Source: Tunturibacter gelidoferens (lineage in GTDB: Bacteria > Acidobacteriota > Terriglobia > Terriglobales > Acidobacteriaceae). From it: DNA of 64,000 nucleotides. A program made the translations under genes and the position numbers. Positions 8,865 through 16,894 of this stretch are shown here, in pieces. A model generated the notes under the pieces. It was not told where the DNA came from. It saw only the letters and a program-made list of their open reading frames with translations, and ran no database searches. The stretch covers positions 1 through 64,000 of the forward strand of contig NZ_CP132937.1 in NCBI RefSeq assembly GCF_040358255.1, in the 5' to 3' direction. Numbering within the stretch: the stretch's first letter is position 1; each line of letters begins with the position of its first letter.

Positions 8865-9650
8865 TCAATGCATCTTGAACCAGCCCACGCCCTTGATGTC
8901 GTTCCACGAGTTTGTTTGGTGACACTTAAAACATTCGCTTAGTTTGGCATCTTTCTGCCCTGTCACCCCCTGATCCATCATGGTGAAGTGACCCATAAGA
9001 TGGCTTGGCGGCGGCTTATGACACTCGTTACACAGTGTCGAACGCGGCGAAGGGTGTTGATATCCGGCTACAGTCCATTCGGTCGTGGCGTGGCACTGAA
9101 CGCAGTCAGTACCGAAGTAGGCAAAGTGAGGATCTTGGTTGGAATGACAGGAAGCGCAGTTGAGAGACGCTTCCTTCGCGCCTGCCAGGGGATAGACCGA
9201 ACTCTTATGACCGGGTTGTGTAAGCACGCCCAGCCATACTTTCAGCTTGTGTTCAGCTTCCAGATCGCCGGAGGCTCCGCGCCGCAGCTGCTTTAGGCTG
9301 ATCGTGCTGAAGGCCTCATGATCCATCGTCGCAGCCCGGGCCGCAAGCCCTTGGTGTTCGATGTGACACGAGCTGCAAGCCCCTACGTTGGCGTGAAATG
9401 CAGTGGGCTGACGTTGCAGCAACTCAGTGTCGTTAGCATGACAGAGAATGCACTTCGTCGCAGACACTCCAGACGAAGAAGTGTGACATGCAGCGCAGTT
9501 ATTCTCCAGCGAAGCATGTCCACTGGAAAGTTTTCCCGGCTCTACCCACCGCTCCCAACCCAGCTTGTTGGTTGCAGCATGTGGCCCAAACGTCACATAT
9601 AGAACCGCAACCACCGAGAGAGTGATGAGGATCGTGATGAGTTTGCTCAT
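8865..9650 (-). CDS. Seven-haem periplasmic c-type cytochrome
   Basis: A 261-residue protein with one N-terminal membrane helix (LITILITLSVVAVLYVTFG) and seven CxxCH haem-binding motifs: NCAACH, KCILCH, ACSSCH, NCASCH, DCVQCH, LCNECH and ECFKCH. Extra histidines (HIEHQG, DHEAFS, QHPSPR) can supply distal ligands. The arrangement fits the multihaem cytochrome c3/c7-like group that shuttles electrons in the periplasm. The ATG at 9650 overlaps the stop of the membrane cytochrome b gene by 4 nt, so the two should be made together; a GTG 9 nt further upstream is a weaker alternative. Its electron donor is probably that cytochrome b. Confidence 0.93.
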   Translation of the reverse strand: MSKLITILITLSVVAVLYVTFGPHAATNKLGWERWVEPGKLSSGHASLENNCAACHTSSSGVSATKCILCHANDTELLQRQPTAFHANVGACSSCHIEHQGLAARAATMDHEAFSTISLKQLRRGASGDLEAEHKLKVWLGVLTQPGHKSSVYPLAGAKEASLNCASCHSNQDPHFAYFGTDCVQCHATTEWTVAGYQHPSPRSTLCNECHKPPPSHLMGHFTMMDQGVTGQKDAKLSECFKCHQTNSWNDIKGVGWFKMH

Positions 9651-10390
9651 GCGAGCCACCGCAAGCCGAAGTGGATTCCGGAGACGATATGCAGTGCAAG
9701 CAAGAGGTAGAGCAGGACAGAGAGGACGATGTGCAGCTTCAGAGACCGGCTGAACCAGAGTTTGAATAGATCGTCCGTGCGGATTGCGTACTCCAGGTCG
9801 GCCACGCTTTCTGCAGTGCGGATTACTTCACCCGCTGGGCCGCTGAATGACAGCCTAATACCTACCGACGCGAGGCCCGCCGCCATGACCGGTTCTCTCG
9901 GAAGACCTTTCAACTCGGCTGGAGAGTTTTCGAGCACTCCCCAGGCACTATCAAGGTCACCTCTGGCCGTCTGTAGAAGAAGCAATTTGTCTTGAATATC
10001 TTGGTTGACGTAGGTGAGCAGATAACGAACCACAAACCCACTCACGACGACGAGCAGCATCACCGCCGTCAGCCAGATTCCAAGCAAACTGTCGAACTTG
10101 TGACCGGTGTGAATGATCGCCAGGACGGGACCGAAGATGCCCGAGTAAACATGGGCGGCAAGTAAGGTCTGCATTGAAACATGCTGCGTGATTCGATTAT
10201 GGATAAAAGGAATTCGCTTAACGATGGGGTATGCGAGCGGGACGAGCATGAGTACGGCACCCGCTATTCCGAAGGCAACGCCTGCTTCGCTTCCTGCGAA
10301 GCGCGGTGAGCGATGGAAGAGAAAACCGAGCCAGGTCACAAGTAAGACGCAGGCTGTTCCGCTGACGACAATACGCTCGCGCTCCTTCAT
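9647..10390 (-). CDS. Membrane cytochrome b-like electron carrier
   Basis: A 247-residue protein with about five or six transmembrane helices. Paired histidines sit where haem b ligands would be expected: HNRITQH, LLAAHVYSG, AIIHTGHKF in the middle helices and LKLHIVLS with LALHIVSGIH near the end. A soluble loop of ~80 residues separates helices 4 and 5. It starts 2 nt after the flavoprotein stop and overlaps the multihaem cytochrome start by 4 nt. The order flavo-iron-sulfur reductase, cytochrome b, multihaem cytochrome c suggests a chain carrying electrons from NAD(P)H to the periplasm. The terminal acceptor is unknown. Confidence 0.82.
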   Translation of the reverse strand: MKERERIVVSGTACVLLVTWLGFLFHRSPRFAGSEAGVAFGIAGAVLMLVPLAYPIVKRIPFIHNRITQHVSMQTLLAAHVYSGIFGPVLAIIHTGHKFDSLLGIWLTAVMLLVVVSGFVVRYLLTYVNQDIQDKLLLLQTARGDLDSAWGVLENSPAELKGLPREPVMAAGLASVGIRLSFSGPAGEVIRTAESVADLEYAIRTDDLFKLWFSRSLKLHIVLSVLLYLLLALHIVSGIHFGLRWLA

Positions 10391-10392
10391 GG

Positions 10393-12552
10393 CTAAGCCG
10401 CCACCGCGACATCGCTTTTGGGCTTTGCTTGGCAGGCGAGAATAATGTTCGTGGCTTTGTCGTTGGCATCAAGAGCGTCCTGGACTTCCATGTCGACGTC
10501 CCCTGAGGTCATCTTAACCTTGCAGATGCCGCACGTTCCGACACGGCAAGAGAATTCGATCCCGATGCCGAGTTCTTCCGAGAGTTCCAGAATGCTCTGC
10601 CTGGGTGGGCTATCGCCTACCTTGAGATCCATCCGAACTTTGGCCGACTTGCTGTTCTTCGAAAACGTGACCAAAGGGCCTGTCGCAGGAGCAGTCGGTT
10701 TGGCGGTGGTCCCCGCGATCGCCGGGATAGGCTTGACTGCACCGAATGTCTCCGTCTTCAGGTGATCCGAAGGAATCCCAAGCTCAGCAAATATGGCCTT
10801 GACCGAGTCCATCATCGCTGGCGGCCCGCACAGGTGACATCTCCGCGAGGCAAGATCGGGAACCAACTGCGTGAGCCATTCCTTCGTGATGCGGCCGCGC
10901 GCCCCCTTCCAGTCTGTCCCGTCCGGCTTGGACATTGTGACCGTGACGTGCAACTTCGGGTTGAGGCGCTGGAGCACGGGTATTTTGTCCGCGAAAATGA
11001 AATCGGCCGGGGTACGACAGCTATAAATAAAAAAGATGTCTCCAGGCCATGAGCGCTCCGTAAGGTAACGAGAGATGCTCATCATTGGCGTGATACCCAC
11101 GCCACCAGATAGAAGAACGATGCTGTCAGCTTCCTTTCCGGTAAAGGTGAACTTTCCGACAGGGCCTCCTGATTCGATCAGGTCCCCCACCTTGAGAAGG
11201 TCATCTATGTGACGGGAAACCGCGCCCCGTGGTTCGCGACGAATGGTGAGGTCGACGAATTCGCGCTCATTCGGTGAAGAAGAGATGGAGTACGAGCGGT
11301 TCATCTTCGCACCCCCGATCCAGAAGGCGACGTTGAGGAACTGACCCGGTACGAACGTAAAAGGGAGGAAGCGGTCGTCGGACGAAGGCAGCAACCGGAA
11401 GGTCTTCACGGTTGGCGTCTCCATGACAATGCTTCCTACGCGAAGCTGCCCTCGCCAGTTCGCAGTGACTGCTGATGCCAAGGTCGCTCCCAAAACGACC
11501 GGCGGTCTGGCGGTCGAGACCGGGGACTCTCCTGTCGCAGGCGGGGCTGGCAACCTATTCCCTGTACTTGGGTGTTCTCCACCCGGAATGGAACCGGGGG
11601 ATGACTTCTCGGGCGATGTAGCCGCTGCGTTAGGTGTTGAGGTCGCGGGCGTGACAGGCGAGTTCGGCTCGGCAGGCAGTGACGCAGGGGGAGCAGGCCC
11701 TTTCGGTCCAGAAGACGGCGGTGTCCCTCCGGGCGGGTTGGACGATCCGTCCGATGGCGGCCTGTTGTCAGGGTCGAACCTCCCGAAAAGTGCCGCTGCT
11801 CTGCGCATTTTATTGAAATACATCCAGATCATCGCGACCGCAAAGGCCGTCAGCGCGATCATGATGAACCAGTGGAACGGCGATAGGCCGGGCTGTAAAC
11901 CGTCTTGATCGGGCAAATTGAGTTCTCCGCGAAACCAGCGCAAGGCGACGACCTGCGGGTTCTGGTTTTCCTGCAAGGCACGTTCGGCAGCTAGGCCGCT
12001 CTGAAACGAATCCATGCCTTCTCGCATGTGAGCGGAGGCCGACTGCATCGCGGGATAGTCATTTGCAGCGGTCGAATTTGCGAGTTGATCGAGACCTTTG
12101 GCTAATATATCGGTGCCCTGCGTCATGCGGTCGCGTGCTAGCTGTTCAACCCGCGCGCGTTCGGGCGGAGACAGAGGCGGCAGCGCCATCAGTGCTGGGA
12201 ACAAGGGATTGTTAGTCGCGGCCCCACAACAGGCAGGCTGCATCATCTTGACCATCTCCGCAGGACCCATCGCCATCCCTCCTACAACTGCTGGAGGCAC
12301 AGCACTCAGCGGTGTGGTGGGGCTATTGACGACAGGAACCGAATTGTTGGGCATTGCCGATGCCGGTTGTGCGCTTTGCGCTGGATTGGCAGTCATGCCC
12401 GACGTAGGTTGCGCGTTTGGATCAGCGACCGGTGGCGCTTGATGGTGGCTTGCGTGTTCTGCCGCTGACATCTGTCCCGATGCGGGTTGGTTCGCAACGC
12501 AGAGGAATAAAAGCCCAACAAGTACGGATCGCGGAGCAATGAGCGCGGCCAT
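10393..12552 (-). CDS. Membrane-bound ferredoxin-NAD(P)H reductase fusion with 2Fe-2S domain
   Basis: A 719-residue fusion. Residues 1-26 are a signal peptide; an export-side segment follows with a Met/Cys patch (MVKMMQPACCG) and helices; one transmembrane helix lies near 230-250 (FHWFIMIALTAFAVAMIWMY); then comes a ~100-residue Pro/Gly/Ser linker. The C-terminal half holds an FAD domain (RSYSISSSP), an NAD-binding domain (LLSGGVGITPMMSISR, LCGPPAMMDSV) and a plant-type 2Fe-2S domain with CRVGTCGICKV and a late ACQ cysteine. The topology puts the redox domains inside the cell. It is the same module type as the HCP reductase/phenol hydroxylase reductase family, here with an unusual export-side domain. 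It precedes cytochrome b by 2 nt. Confidence 0.92.
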   Translation of the reverse strand: MAALIAPRSVLVGLLFLCVANQPASGQMSAAEHASHHQAPPVADPNAQPTSGMTANPAQSAQPASAMPNNSVPVVNSPTTPLSAVPPAVVGGMAMGPAEMVKMMQPACCGAATNNPLFPALMALPPLSPPERARVEQLARDRMTQGTDILAKGLDQLANSTAANDYPAMQSASAHMREGMDSFQSGLAAERALQENQNPQVVALRWFRGELNLPDQDGLQPGLSPFHWFIMIALTAFAVAMIWMYFNKMRRAAALFGRFDPDNRPPSDGSSNPPGGTPPSSGPKGPAPPASLPAEPNSPVTPATSTPNAAATSPEKSSPGSIPGGEHPSTGNRLPAPPATGESPVSTARPPVVLGATLASAVTANWRGQLRVGSIVMETPTVKTFRLLPSSDDRFLPFTFVPGQFLNVAFWIGGAKMNRSYSISSSPNEREFVDLTIRREPRGAVSRHIDDLLKVGDLIESGGPVGKFTFTGKEADSIVLLSGGVGITPMMSISRYLTERSWPGDIFFIYSCRTPADFIFADKIPVLQRLNPKLHVTVTMSKPDGTDWKGARGRITKEWLTQLVPDLASRRCHLCGPPAMMDSVKAIFAELGIPSDHLKTETFGAVKPIPAIAGTTAKPTAPATGPLVTFSKNSKSAKVRMDLKVGDSPPRQSILELSEELGIGIEFSCRVGTCGICKVKMTSGDVDMEVQDALDANDKATNIILACQAKPKSDVAVAA

Positions 12553-12611
12553 TCAACCCACCTTCCTCACATTCGGATCTGAATTGTGAGCTAAAAGAAT
12601 AGTCTCTAGCT

Positions 12612-13028
12612 TCAGTGCGAGGGGCTAGGCTGCATTCCCATGCCGTCTCCGTGGCCCGGCATGGGATGGGCTTTGTGGTTACAGCACCCAGCTGGTCCGA
12701 CCGTCATCTGGTCAACAACGCTCGATACACCGTTGACTTGGCGGGCCACCATCATAGCTTTATCTTTAGTTGCTTGAGAGTCTACAGTTCCGGTCAACGT
12801 TACAACCTTGTTTTGCGTTTGGGCGTCGAGCGCCATCGGACCGACTGTCTCGTCCGCTGCAAGCTTGGCCTTCACGTCGGAATTGACAGTGGCATCTGTT
12901 GCCGCAGAGACCGCGCCGCCCCCTGGGGTGCTCTTGGCCGACTGCGACTCCACGGGCGAACTCTTGGTATTGCAGCCAGCGAGGACGACCATCAACAAAC
13001 CCGGAAATACCAAACTAAAGATCTTCAT
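12612..13028 (-). CDS. BON-domain lipoprotein
   Basis: The ATG at 13028 is 4 nt after a perfect AGGAGG; another ATG lies only 1 nt after it and is less likely. The product has a lipoprotein signal (FPGLLMVVLAGC) and, after a Ser/Gly linker, one BON domain of about 60 residues (NSDVKAKLAADETV ... VVTLTGTVDSQATKDKAMMVARQVNGVSSVVDQM). BON domains bind membrane surfaces and are common in envelope stress proteins. The tail GCCNHKAHPMPGHGDGMGM is rich in Cys, His and Met and looks metal-binding, in keeping with the copper genes around it. Confidence 0.88.
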   Translation of the reverse strand: MKIFSLVFPGLLMVVLAGCNTKSSPVESQSAKSTPGGGAVSAATDATVNSDVKAKLAADETVGPMALDAQTQNKVVTLTGTVDSQATKDKAMMVARQVNGVSSVVDQMTVGPAGCCNHKAHPMPGHGDGMGMQPSPSH

Positions 13029-13072
13029 CATTCCTCCTAACAATTTGAAGCTGAGAAGACGAAAACCGTTTC

Positions 13073-14056
13073 TTACTCCATCTTCATCGGTGCGGTTTCA
13101 GCGGACTTTTGCATCTTGCTCTTCGGATTCATCGGCGAAGACATTGACTTGATCGCTTCGGCCTGTTGATCTGCCGTTAGCACCGCCGAACTCGCGGAGA
13201 CGGAATGAATGAACGCTATCTGTTCATCCGCATTCAGCTTTGCGATCTCCCACACCTTCCCGTCGATCTGTGCCGACACGGGCTGTTCCGCGCTAGTAAG
13301 TTGCCACAGCTCCTGCTGCGCTTGAGCGACTTGCATTTCCGTAGTTGACTGATGCTTCAGAGCGCTCGACTTAATCATTTCCAGGCTCATCTTCTGGTCG
13401 GGCGTCAAGTTGAGATGCTTGGCGTGATCGAGAAAGAAGTCTTTAGCTCCCACGTGAAGGAGAGGGGAGGCTTCTGTAGTCGTCGCTCCAGACATGTCTT
13501 TAGCGTTTTTCGATGGCATGCTGCCGCCGGACATGCCACCCATCTTGTCGCCTGCCATTCCACCTGCCTTGGGCATTGGTTTGCCCATGCTCATACCGCA
13601 GCATCCCGAGCCGCGCATAGGCTTTGCATCCCCGCTCTTCATCGCACCTCCAGTGGGCGCCATAGCGCTCATCTCTCCGCTGTCATCTTTCATGGGAGCC
13701 ATCGGCGGCGTTGCAGCACCTGAAGAGATGCCGCCCATTTCACCTGAGTCATCTCCCTTTCCCATTGCTGGGTTCGCCGAATTCATAGTGCTCTTCGACG
13801 GGTTGGTCTTCTTCACTCTGCTTTGCTGCAGCGCGACCTGAAGTTGGGCTACCTGTTGCTTTAGCTGCGTAATCTGGGCTTGCGTATCTTGGGGTTGAAC
13901 CGCCGCGTCCGCTCGTGTCTGAGCTGGAGCGGGCTGGGCGGATGGCATCGGCATTTGCCCGACAGCAGCGAGGGGGCTGAGCGCAAGTGCGGAGTAGAGT
14001 GCGAGGTTCGCGATTGCATTCGCAATGTTCTTTGCATAGTGAGTAGTAATGTACAT
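13073..14056 (-). CDS. Periplasmic Met-rich Spy/ZraP-like metal-stress protein
   Basis: The ATG at 14056 is preferred: GAGGAAAC precedes it and a signal peptide follows (NLALYSALALSPLAAVGQ). The 327-residue product has a coiled-coil stretch (AQITQLKQQVAQLQVALQQ), then a long Met/Gly-rich central part with repeated MGG/GCCGMSMGK motifs, and a C-terminal helical domain of the LTxxQ type (LNLTPDQKMSLEMIKSSALK ... AVLTADQQAEAIKS) typical of Spy/CpxP/ZraP periplasmic chaperones and metal sensors. The central part probably binds Cu(I) or Ag(I). It is in the leftward operon just upstream of the BON lipoprotein gene. Confidence 0.85.
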   Translation of the reverse strand: MYITTHYAKNIANAIANLALYSALALSPLAAVGQMPMPSAQPAPAQTRADAAVQPQDTQAQITQLKQQVAQLQVALQQSRVKKTNPSKSTMNSANPAMGKGDDSGEMGGISSGAATPPMAPMKDDSGEMSAMAPTGGAMKSGDAKPMRGSGCCGMSMGKPMPKAGGMAGDKMGGMSGGSMPSKNAKDMSGATTTEASPLLHVGAKDFFLDHAKHLNLTPDQKMSLEMIKSSALKHQSTTEMQVAQAQQELWQLTSAEQPVSAQIDGKVWEIAKLNADEQIAFIHSVSASSAVLTADQQAEAIKSMSSPMNPKSKMQKSAETAPMKME

Positions 14057-14191
14057 ATGTTTCCTCGCTTCATGACGCGGTTGGCTAAACGTTAGTGTCG
14101 CCAAGTTTAAGGGTGAAGAACGACAAAGTCTGTGACGCCCGTCACGGCAACTGCGGGCACTTCTTCCTCATCAGTCAGAGGCCTAGAGACG

Positions 14192-14632
14192 TTACGGATG
14201 AGAACTGCTTGCCGTATTAGTCATCTCGATTCTGGTGACCGTGATGGATTTCCCATCCGGTGCGAGATAGCCGGTTAGTTTCACATGATGTCCAGCATGT
14301 TCTTTGAGGTCGCTGAAGTCCTGATTGCTGATGTCCTCTACGCGTCCCTTTGTAAGCAGCACAAGCTTCTCGCCGGCCTTGACGCAGTTGAGGATGCAGT
14401 CATGTCCCATGGAACTGCGCGTTCCTTTGCACATGGCCGTTGTGATCTCTCCGGTCCATGTTTCCTGTTTCCCCTGCGCTTGCTGAGAGGCATCTCTTTG
14501 AGATGGAGACTGCGAGGAGAGGAACGGCATTTGCCCATCAGAGCGGATTGCGTTCAACGCAAGTCCGGAAAAGACGGCCAGGACAGCCATCACGCTCACG
14601 GCGTTCGAAGCGTACTTAATACGGATGGACAT
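14192..14632 (-). CDS. Small secreted Cys/His protein, paralogue of the gene after cusA
   Basis: Translation probably starts at 14632 (AGG 6 nt upstream, then a signal-like helix VSVMAVLAVFSGLALNAI); a longer frame reaching 14737 has no ribosome site. The mature part reads WTGEITTAMCKGT...HDCILNCVKAGEKLVLLTKGRV and ends with a small beta domain (GHHVKLTGYLAPDGKSITVTRI). The same pattern (TGTVSDAMCG, CTRECVKQGADFALVSGG, GKTITVDS) occurs in the protein at 30531-30857, so the two are members of one family of small export-side proteins. It is the first gene of the leftward copper operon. A metal or stress role is inferred only from context. Confidence 0.75.
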   Translation of the reverse strand: MSIRIKYASNAVSVMAVLAVFSGLALNAIRSDGQMPFLSSQSPSQRDASQQAQGKQETWTGEITTAMCKGTRSSMGHDCILNCVKAGEKLVLLTKGRVEDISNQDFSDLKEHAGHHVKLTGYLAPDGKSITVTRIEMTNTASSSHP

Positions 14633-14741
14633 GTGGAACCTCGTGTAGCGAGGCGAACGCGGGGAGACCGCCAGGCCAGCGATCATTTGACGTAGAATGT
14701 ATTTGGGCCGGAATGCCAAGCCTGAGCGAAAGAGCACAGAC

Positions 14742-14821
14742 TGTACAACGTCGGCGGAACCATTATCATCTAACGAAGGCTACTTACGGTTTGATGTGTA
14801 GTTTGGGCATACTGTTGTACA
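14742..14821. promoter_or_regulatory. Divergent copper-region control region with inverted half-sites
   Basis: The gap between the leftward operon (start 14632) and the rightward gene at 14847 contains TGTACAAC at 14742-14749 and its exact reverse complement GTTGTACA at 14814-14821. A second small dyad, AACCT-AA-AGGTT, sits at the very end of the gap just before the ATG at 14847. Such a pair flanking divergent promoters could be the binding site of a metal-responsive regulator, but 8-bp half-sites 64 nt apart can also arise by chance. Confidence 0.35.
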
Positions 14822-14846
14822 CGCTGACCATTAACCTAAAGGTTGC

Positions 14847-15311
14847 ATGAAGATTCGATCCGCGATCTCGCTTGCTTTGGTCTTGGTATTCACCGCCGTG
14901 AACGCGTTTGGTCTTGCCTGCGAAACGTCCTGTGAGTTAGGGACAGCGCCTGGATATCATCATCATCACGGTGTACATGCCGATGTGGCAGCTACGGCCG
15001 CTGCCTCTTCGATGGATCCGACGATGGATATGTCTTCAATGCCGGATCAAACTCAAGTGAGCACGCAAACCGCTCATTTATCGAGCGAAAACGGCAATTG
15101 TGTTTGCCCTCTTTCACGCTCCGAATGCAAGCTGGATCACGCCTCAGCGAACAGCCCAGCGATTCCCTATCAACTTCTCTCTCCGATTTCCGCTCTTCCC
15201 GCTCCACATCCAATGATTAGCTGCCCGATAGTAAACGCGCGCCCGCCCGATAGGGCTGCGGCAGGCGTACAGTGGCAGGTCCATCGAATGCCTACAATCC
15301 TCCGTATCTGA
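14847..15311 (+). CDS. Secreted His/Met-rich small protein ending in ILRI
   Basis: A 154-residue protein with a clear signal peptide (ISLALVLVFTAVNAFGLA). The mature part begins CETSCELGTAPGYHHHHGVH, a probable Cys/His metal site, followed by a Met-Asp segment (MDPTMDMSSMPDQ) and a CVCPLSRSECK cluster. The last residues are PTILRI. The protein at 24015-24386 has the same plan (signal, Cys/Met clusters, low-complexity Pro tail) and also ends ILRI. It precedes the multicopper oxidase gene by 128 nt. Function unknown; a periplasmic copper-handling role is inferred. Confidence 0.7.
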   Translation: MKIRSAISLALVLVFTAVNAFGLACETSCELGTAPGYHHHHGVHADVAATAAASSMDPTMDMSSMPDQTQVSTQTAHLSSENGNCVCPLSRSECKLDHASANSPAIPYQLLSPISALPAPHPMISCPIVNARPPDRAAAGVQWQVHRMPTILRI

Positions 15312-15439
15312 TTTACCTCCTCGTTTAGAACCGCCTTATCGGTGTGACCTCGGACGTCTTGGCCGTGCAATCGCGCGCGCTTTGAGACGCCCGTCACTGG
15401 TCATTCACGTTCAACTCTCCGCTTTCTACGAGGATTCCA

Positions 15440-16894
15440 ATGAGTAACAGGCGCAATTTTCTTCAAAGTGCTTTTGCCTTAGGGGCAGGGCTGACTACGG
15501 CACCAGAGTTATTTGGAGTTGACCACCGCGCGATGGCCAATTCCCACAAATCTGGAATGTCTGCGGAACATCCAGTTCGGATCAATACTCCCGACGTTGC
15601 GGATCTCCCGTACACCATGGACAACGGGGTCAAGGTATTTCGGTTGATTGCGGAACCCGTCAAGCAGGAAATCATGCCCGGCAAAGTGATTGACCTATGG
15701 GGCTATAACGGCTCCGCTCCGGGACCGACCATTCAGGCAGTCGAGGGCGACAGAGTGCGCATCCTCTTCGAAAATCATCTGCCCGAAGCAACGGCAGTCC
15801 ATTGGCATGGCTTTGAAATCTCTGAAGCGATGGACGGCGTACCTGGCATTGGACAGTTACCGGTTCAACCCGGCGGGAAGTTTACGTATGAGTTCACTCT
15901 CAATCAGAATGGAACATTTTTCTATCACTCGCACATGGCAATGCAGGAAATGATCGGCATGATCGGCGCGTTCATCCTGCATCCGAAAGAGGCTTATTCG
16001 CCGGCTGTGGCAAGCGATAGCGTCATCATTCTTCAGGAATATGCCGTATTGCCGAACAACACGGTGCCGAACAGTATGAACATGGAATACAACTGGCTGG
16101 CCTTCAATGGCAAGGTTGCACCAGCAATCACTCCGATCGTGGTCCGTCTAGGGGATCGCGTGCGGGTCCGTCTGATCAATCTTGGCATGGATCATCACCC
16201 GATCCATCTGCACGGCAATACCTTCTGGATTACCGGGCACGAAGGCGCGCGCCAGCCGGAGCATATCTGGCCGAGGCGAAACACGGTGCTGGTCGGTGTG
16301 GCACAGGCGCAGGATATCGAGTTTGACGCAAAGTATCCCGGGTCGTGGATGCTGCATTGCCATATGCCGCACCACATGATGAATCAGATGTCCTCCAACG
16401 TCGGTAAGTTGACGCGGTCACGGGGCATGCAGGCTGGCGAGGACATGGAGTCAGGAATGGGAATGCTGACAGGCTCCGGAAATGCGACTTCTGGTGATCG
16501 CGGTCCGAGTTTGGGACGTGGCATGGGAGTTGGCAATACGTCCGAAAATGCGACTCCGAACGGACCTCAGAGTCCCATGCCCGGAATGAAACAGAAGCCT
16601 GACATGGGAGGCATGCAAATGACGCCGGAAGGCTTGCCCGCGAACGCCAATAAAGTTCCTGGATTTCCGCAAGACGCCTATATGGAAGGACCGCAAATGG
16701 CGATGGACAAGATGGTTGAGAAGCCGGAGACCATCGGTCTGCCCGAAGGATGGAGCGGGTATATGGGCGGCATGATGACGCTCATTCGCGTCATGCCACC
16801 CGATCAGTACGACCGCTACTTGGATCTCAAGAAAAAGCAGACACCAGACACAATGAAAAACATGCCCGGGATGGGAGGCAAAAATGGTCTATAA
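15440..16894 (+). CDS. Multicopper oxidase with Met-rich tail
   Basis: A 484-residue periplasmic oxidase with a twin-arginine-type signal (NRRNFLQSAFALGAG). The copper ligands are all present: HWHG at ~121-124, HSH at ~163-165, HPIHLH at ~253-258 and HCHMPHH at ~306-312 with a Met a few residues on as the likely type-1 axial ligand. The cupredoxin part ends near residue 325; the remaining 150 residues are Met/Gly-rich (GMGMLTGSGN, PGMKQKPDMGGMQM), as in CopA/PcoA-type and CueO-type proteins that oxidise Cu(I). It probably converts periplasmic Cu(I) to Cu(II). Its end overlaps the next gene start by 11 nt. Confidence 0.94.
   Translation: MSNRRNFLQSAFALGAGLTTAPELFGVDHRAMANSHKSGMSAEHPVRINTPDVADLPYTMDNGVKVFRLIAEPVKQEIMPGKVIDLWGYNGSAPGPTIQAVEGDRVRILFENHLPEATAVHWHGFEISEAMDGVPGIGQLPVQPGGKFTYEFTLNQNGTFFYHSHMAMQEMIGMIGAFILHPKEAYSPAVASDSVIILQEYAVLPNNTVPNSMNMEYNWLAFNGKVAPAITPIVVRLGDRVRVRLINLGMDHHPIHLHGNTFWITGHEGARQPEHIWPRRNTVLVGVAQAQDIEFDAKYPGSWMLHCHMPHHMMNQMSSNVGKLTRSRGMQAGEDMESGMGMLTGSGNATSGDRGPSLGRGMGVGNTSENATPNGPQSPMPGMKQKPDMGGMQMTPEGLPANANKVPGFPQDAYMEGPQMAMDKMVEKPETIGLPEGWSGYMGGMMTLIRVMPPDQYDRYLDLKKKQTPDTMKNMPGMGGKNGL

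Noticed and set aside
10418-12442. Several plus-strand frames across the flavoprotein gene (for example 11423-11908)
   Set aside because: Shadows of the 719-residue reductase fusion, whose FAD, NAD and 2Fe-2S motifs are all on the minus strand.
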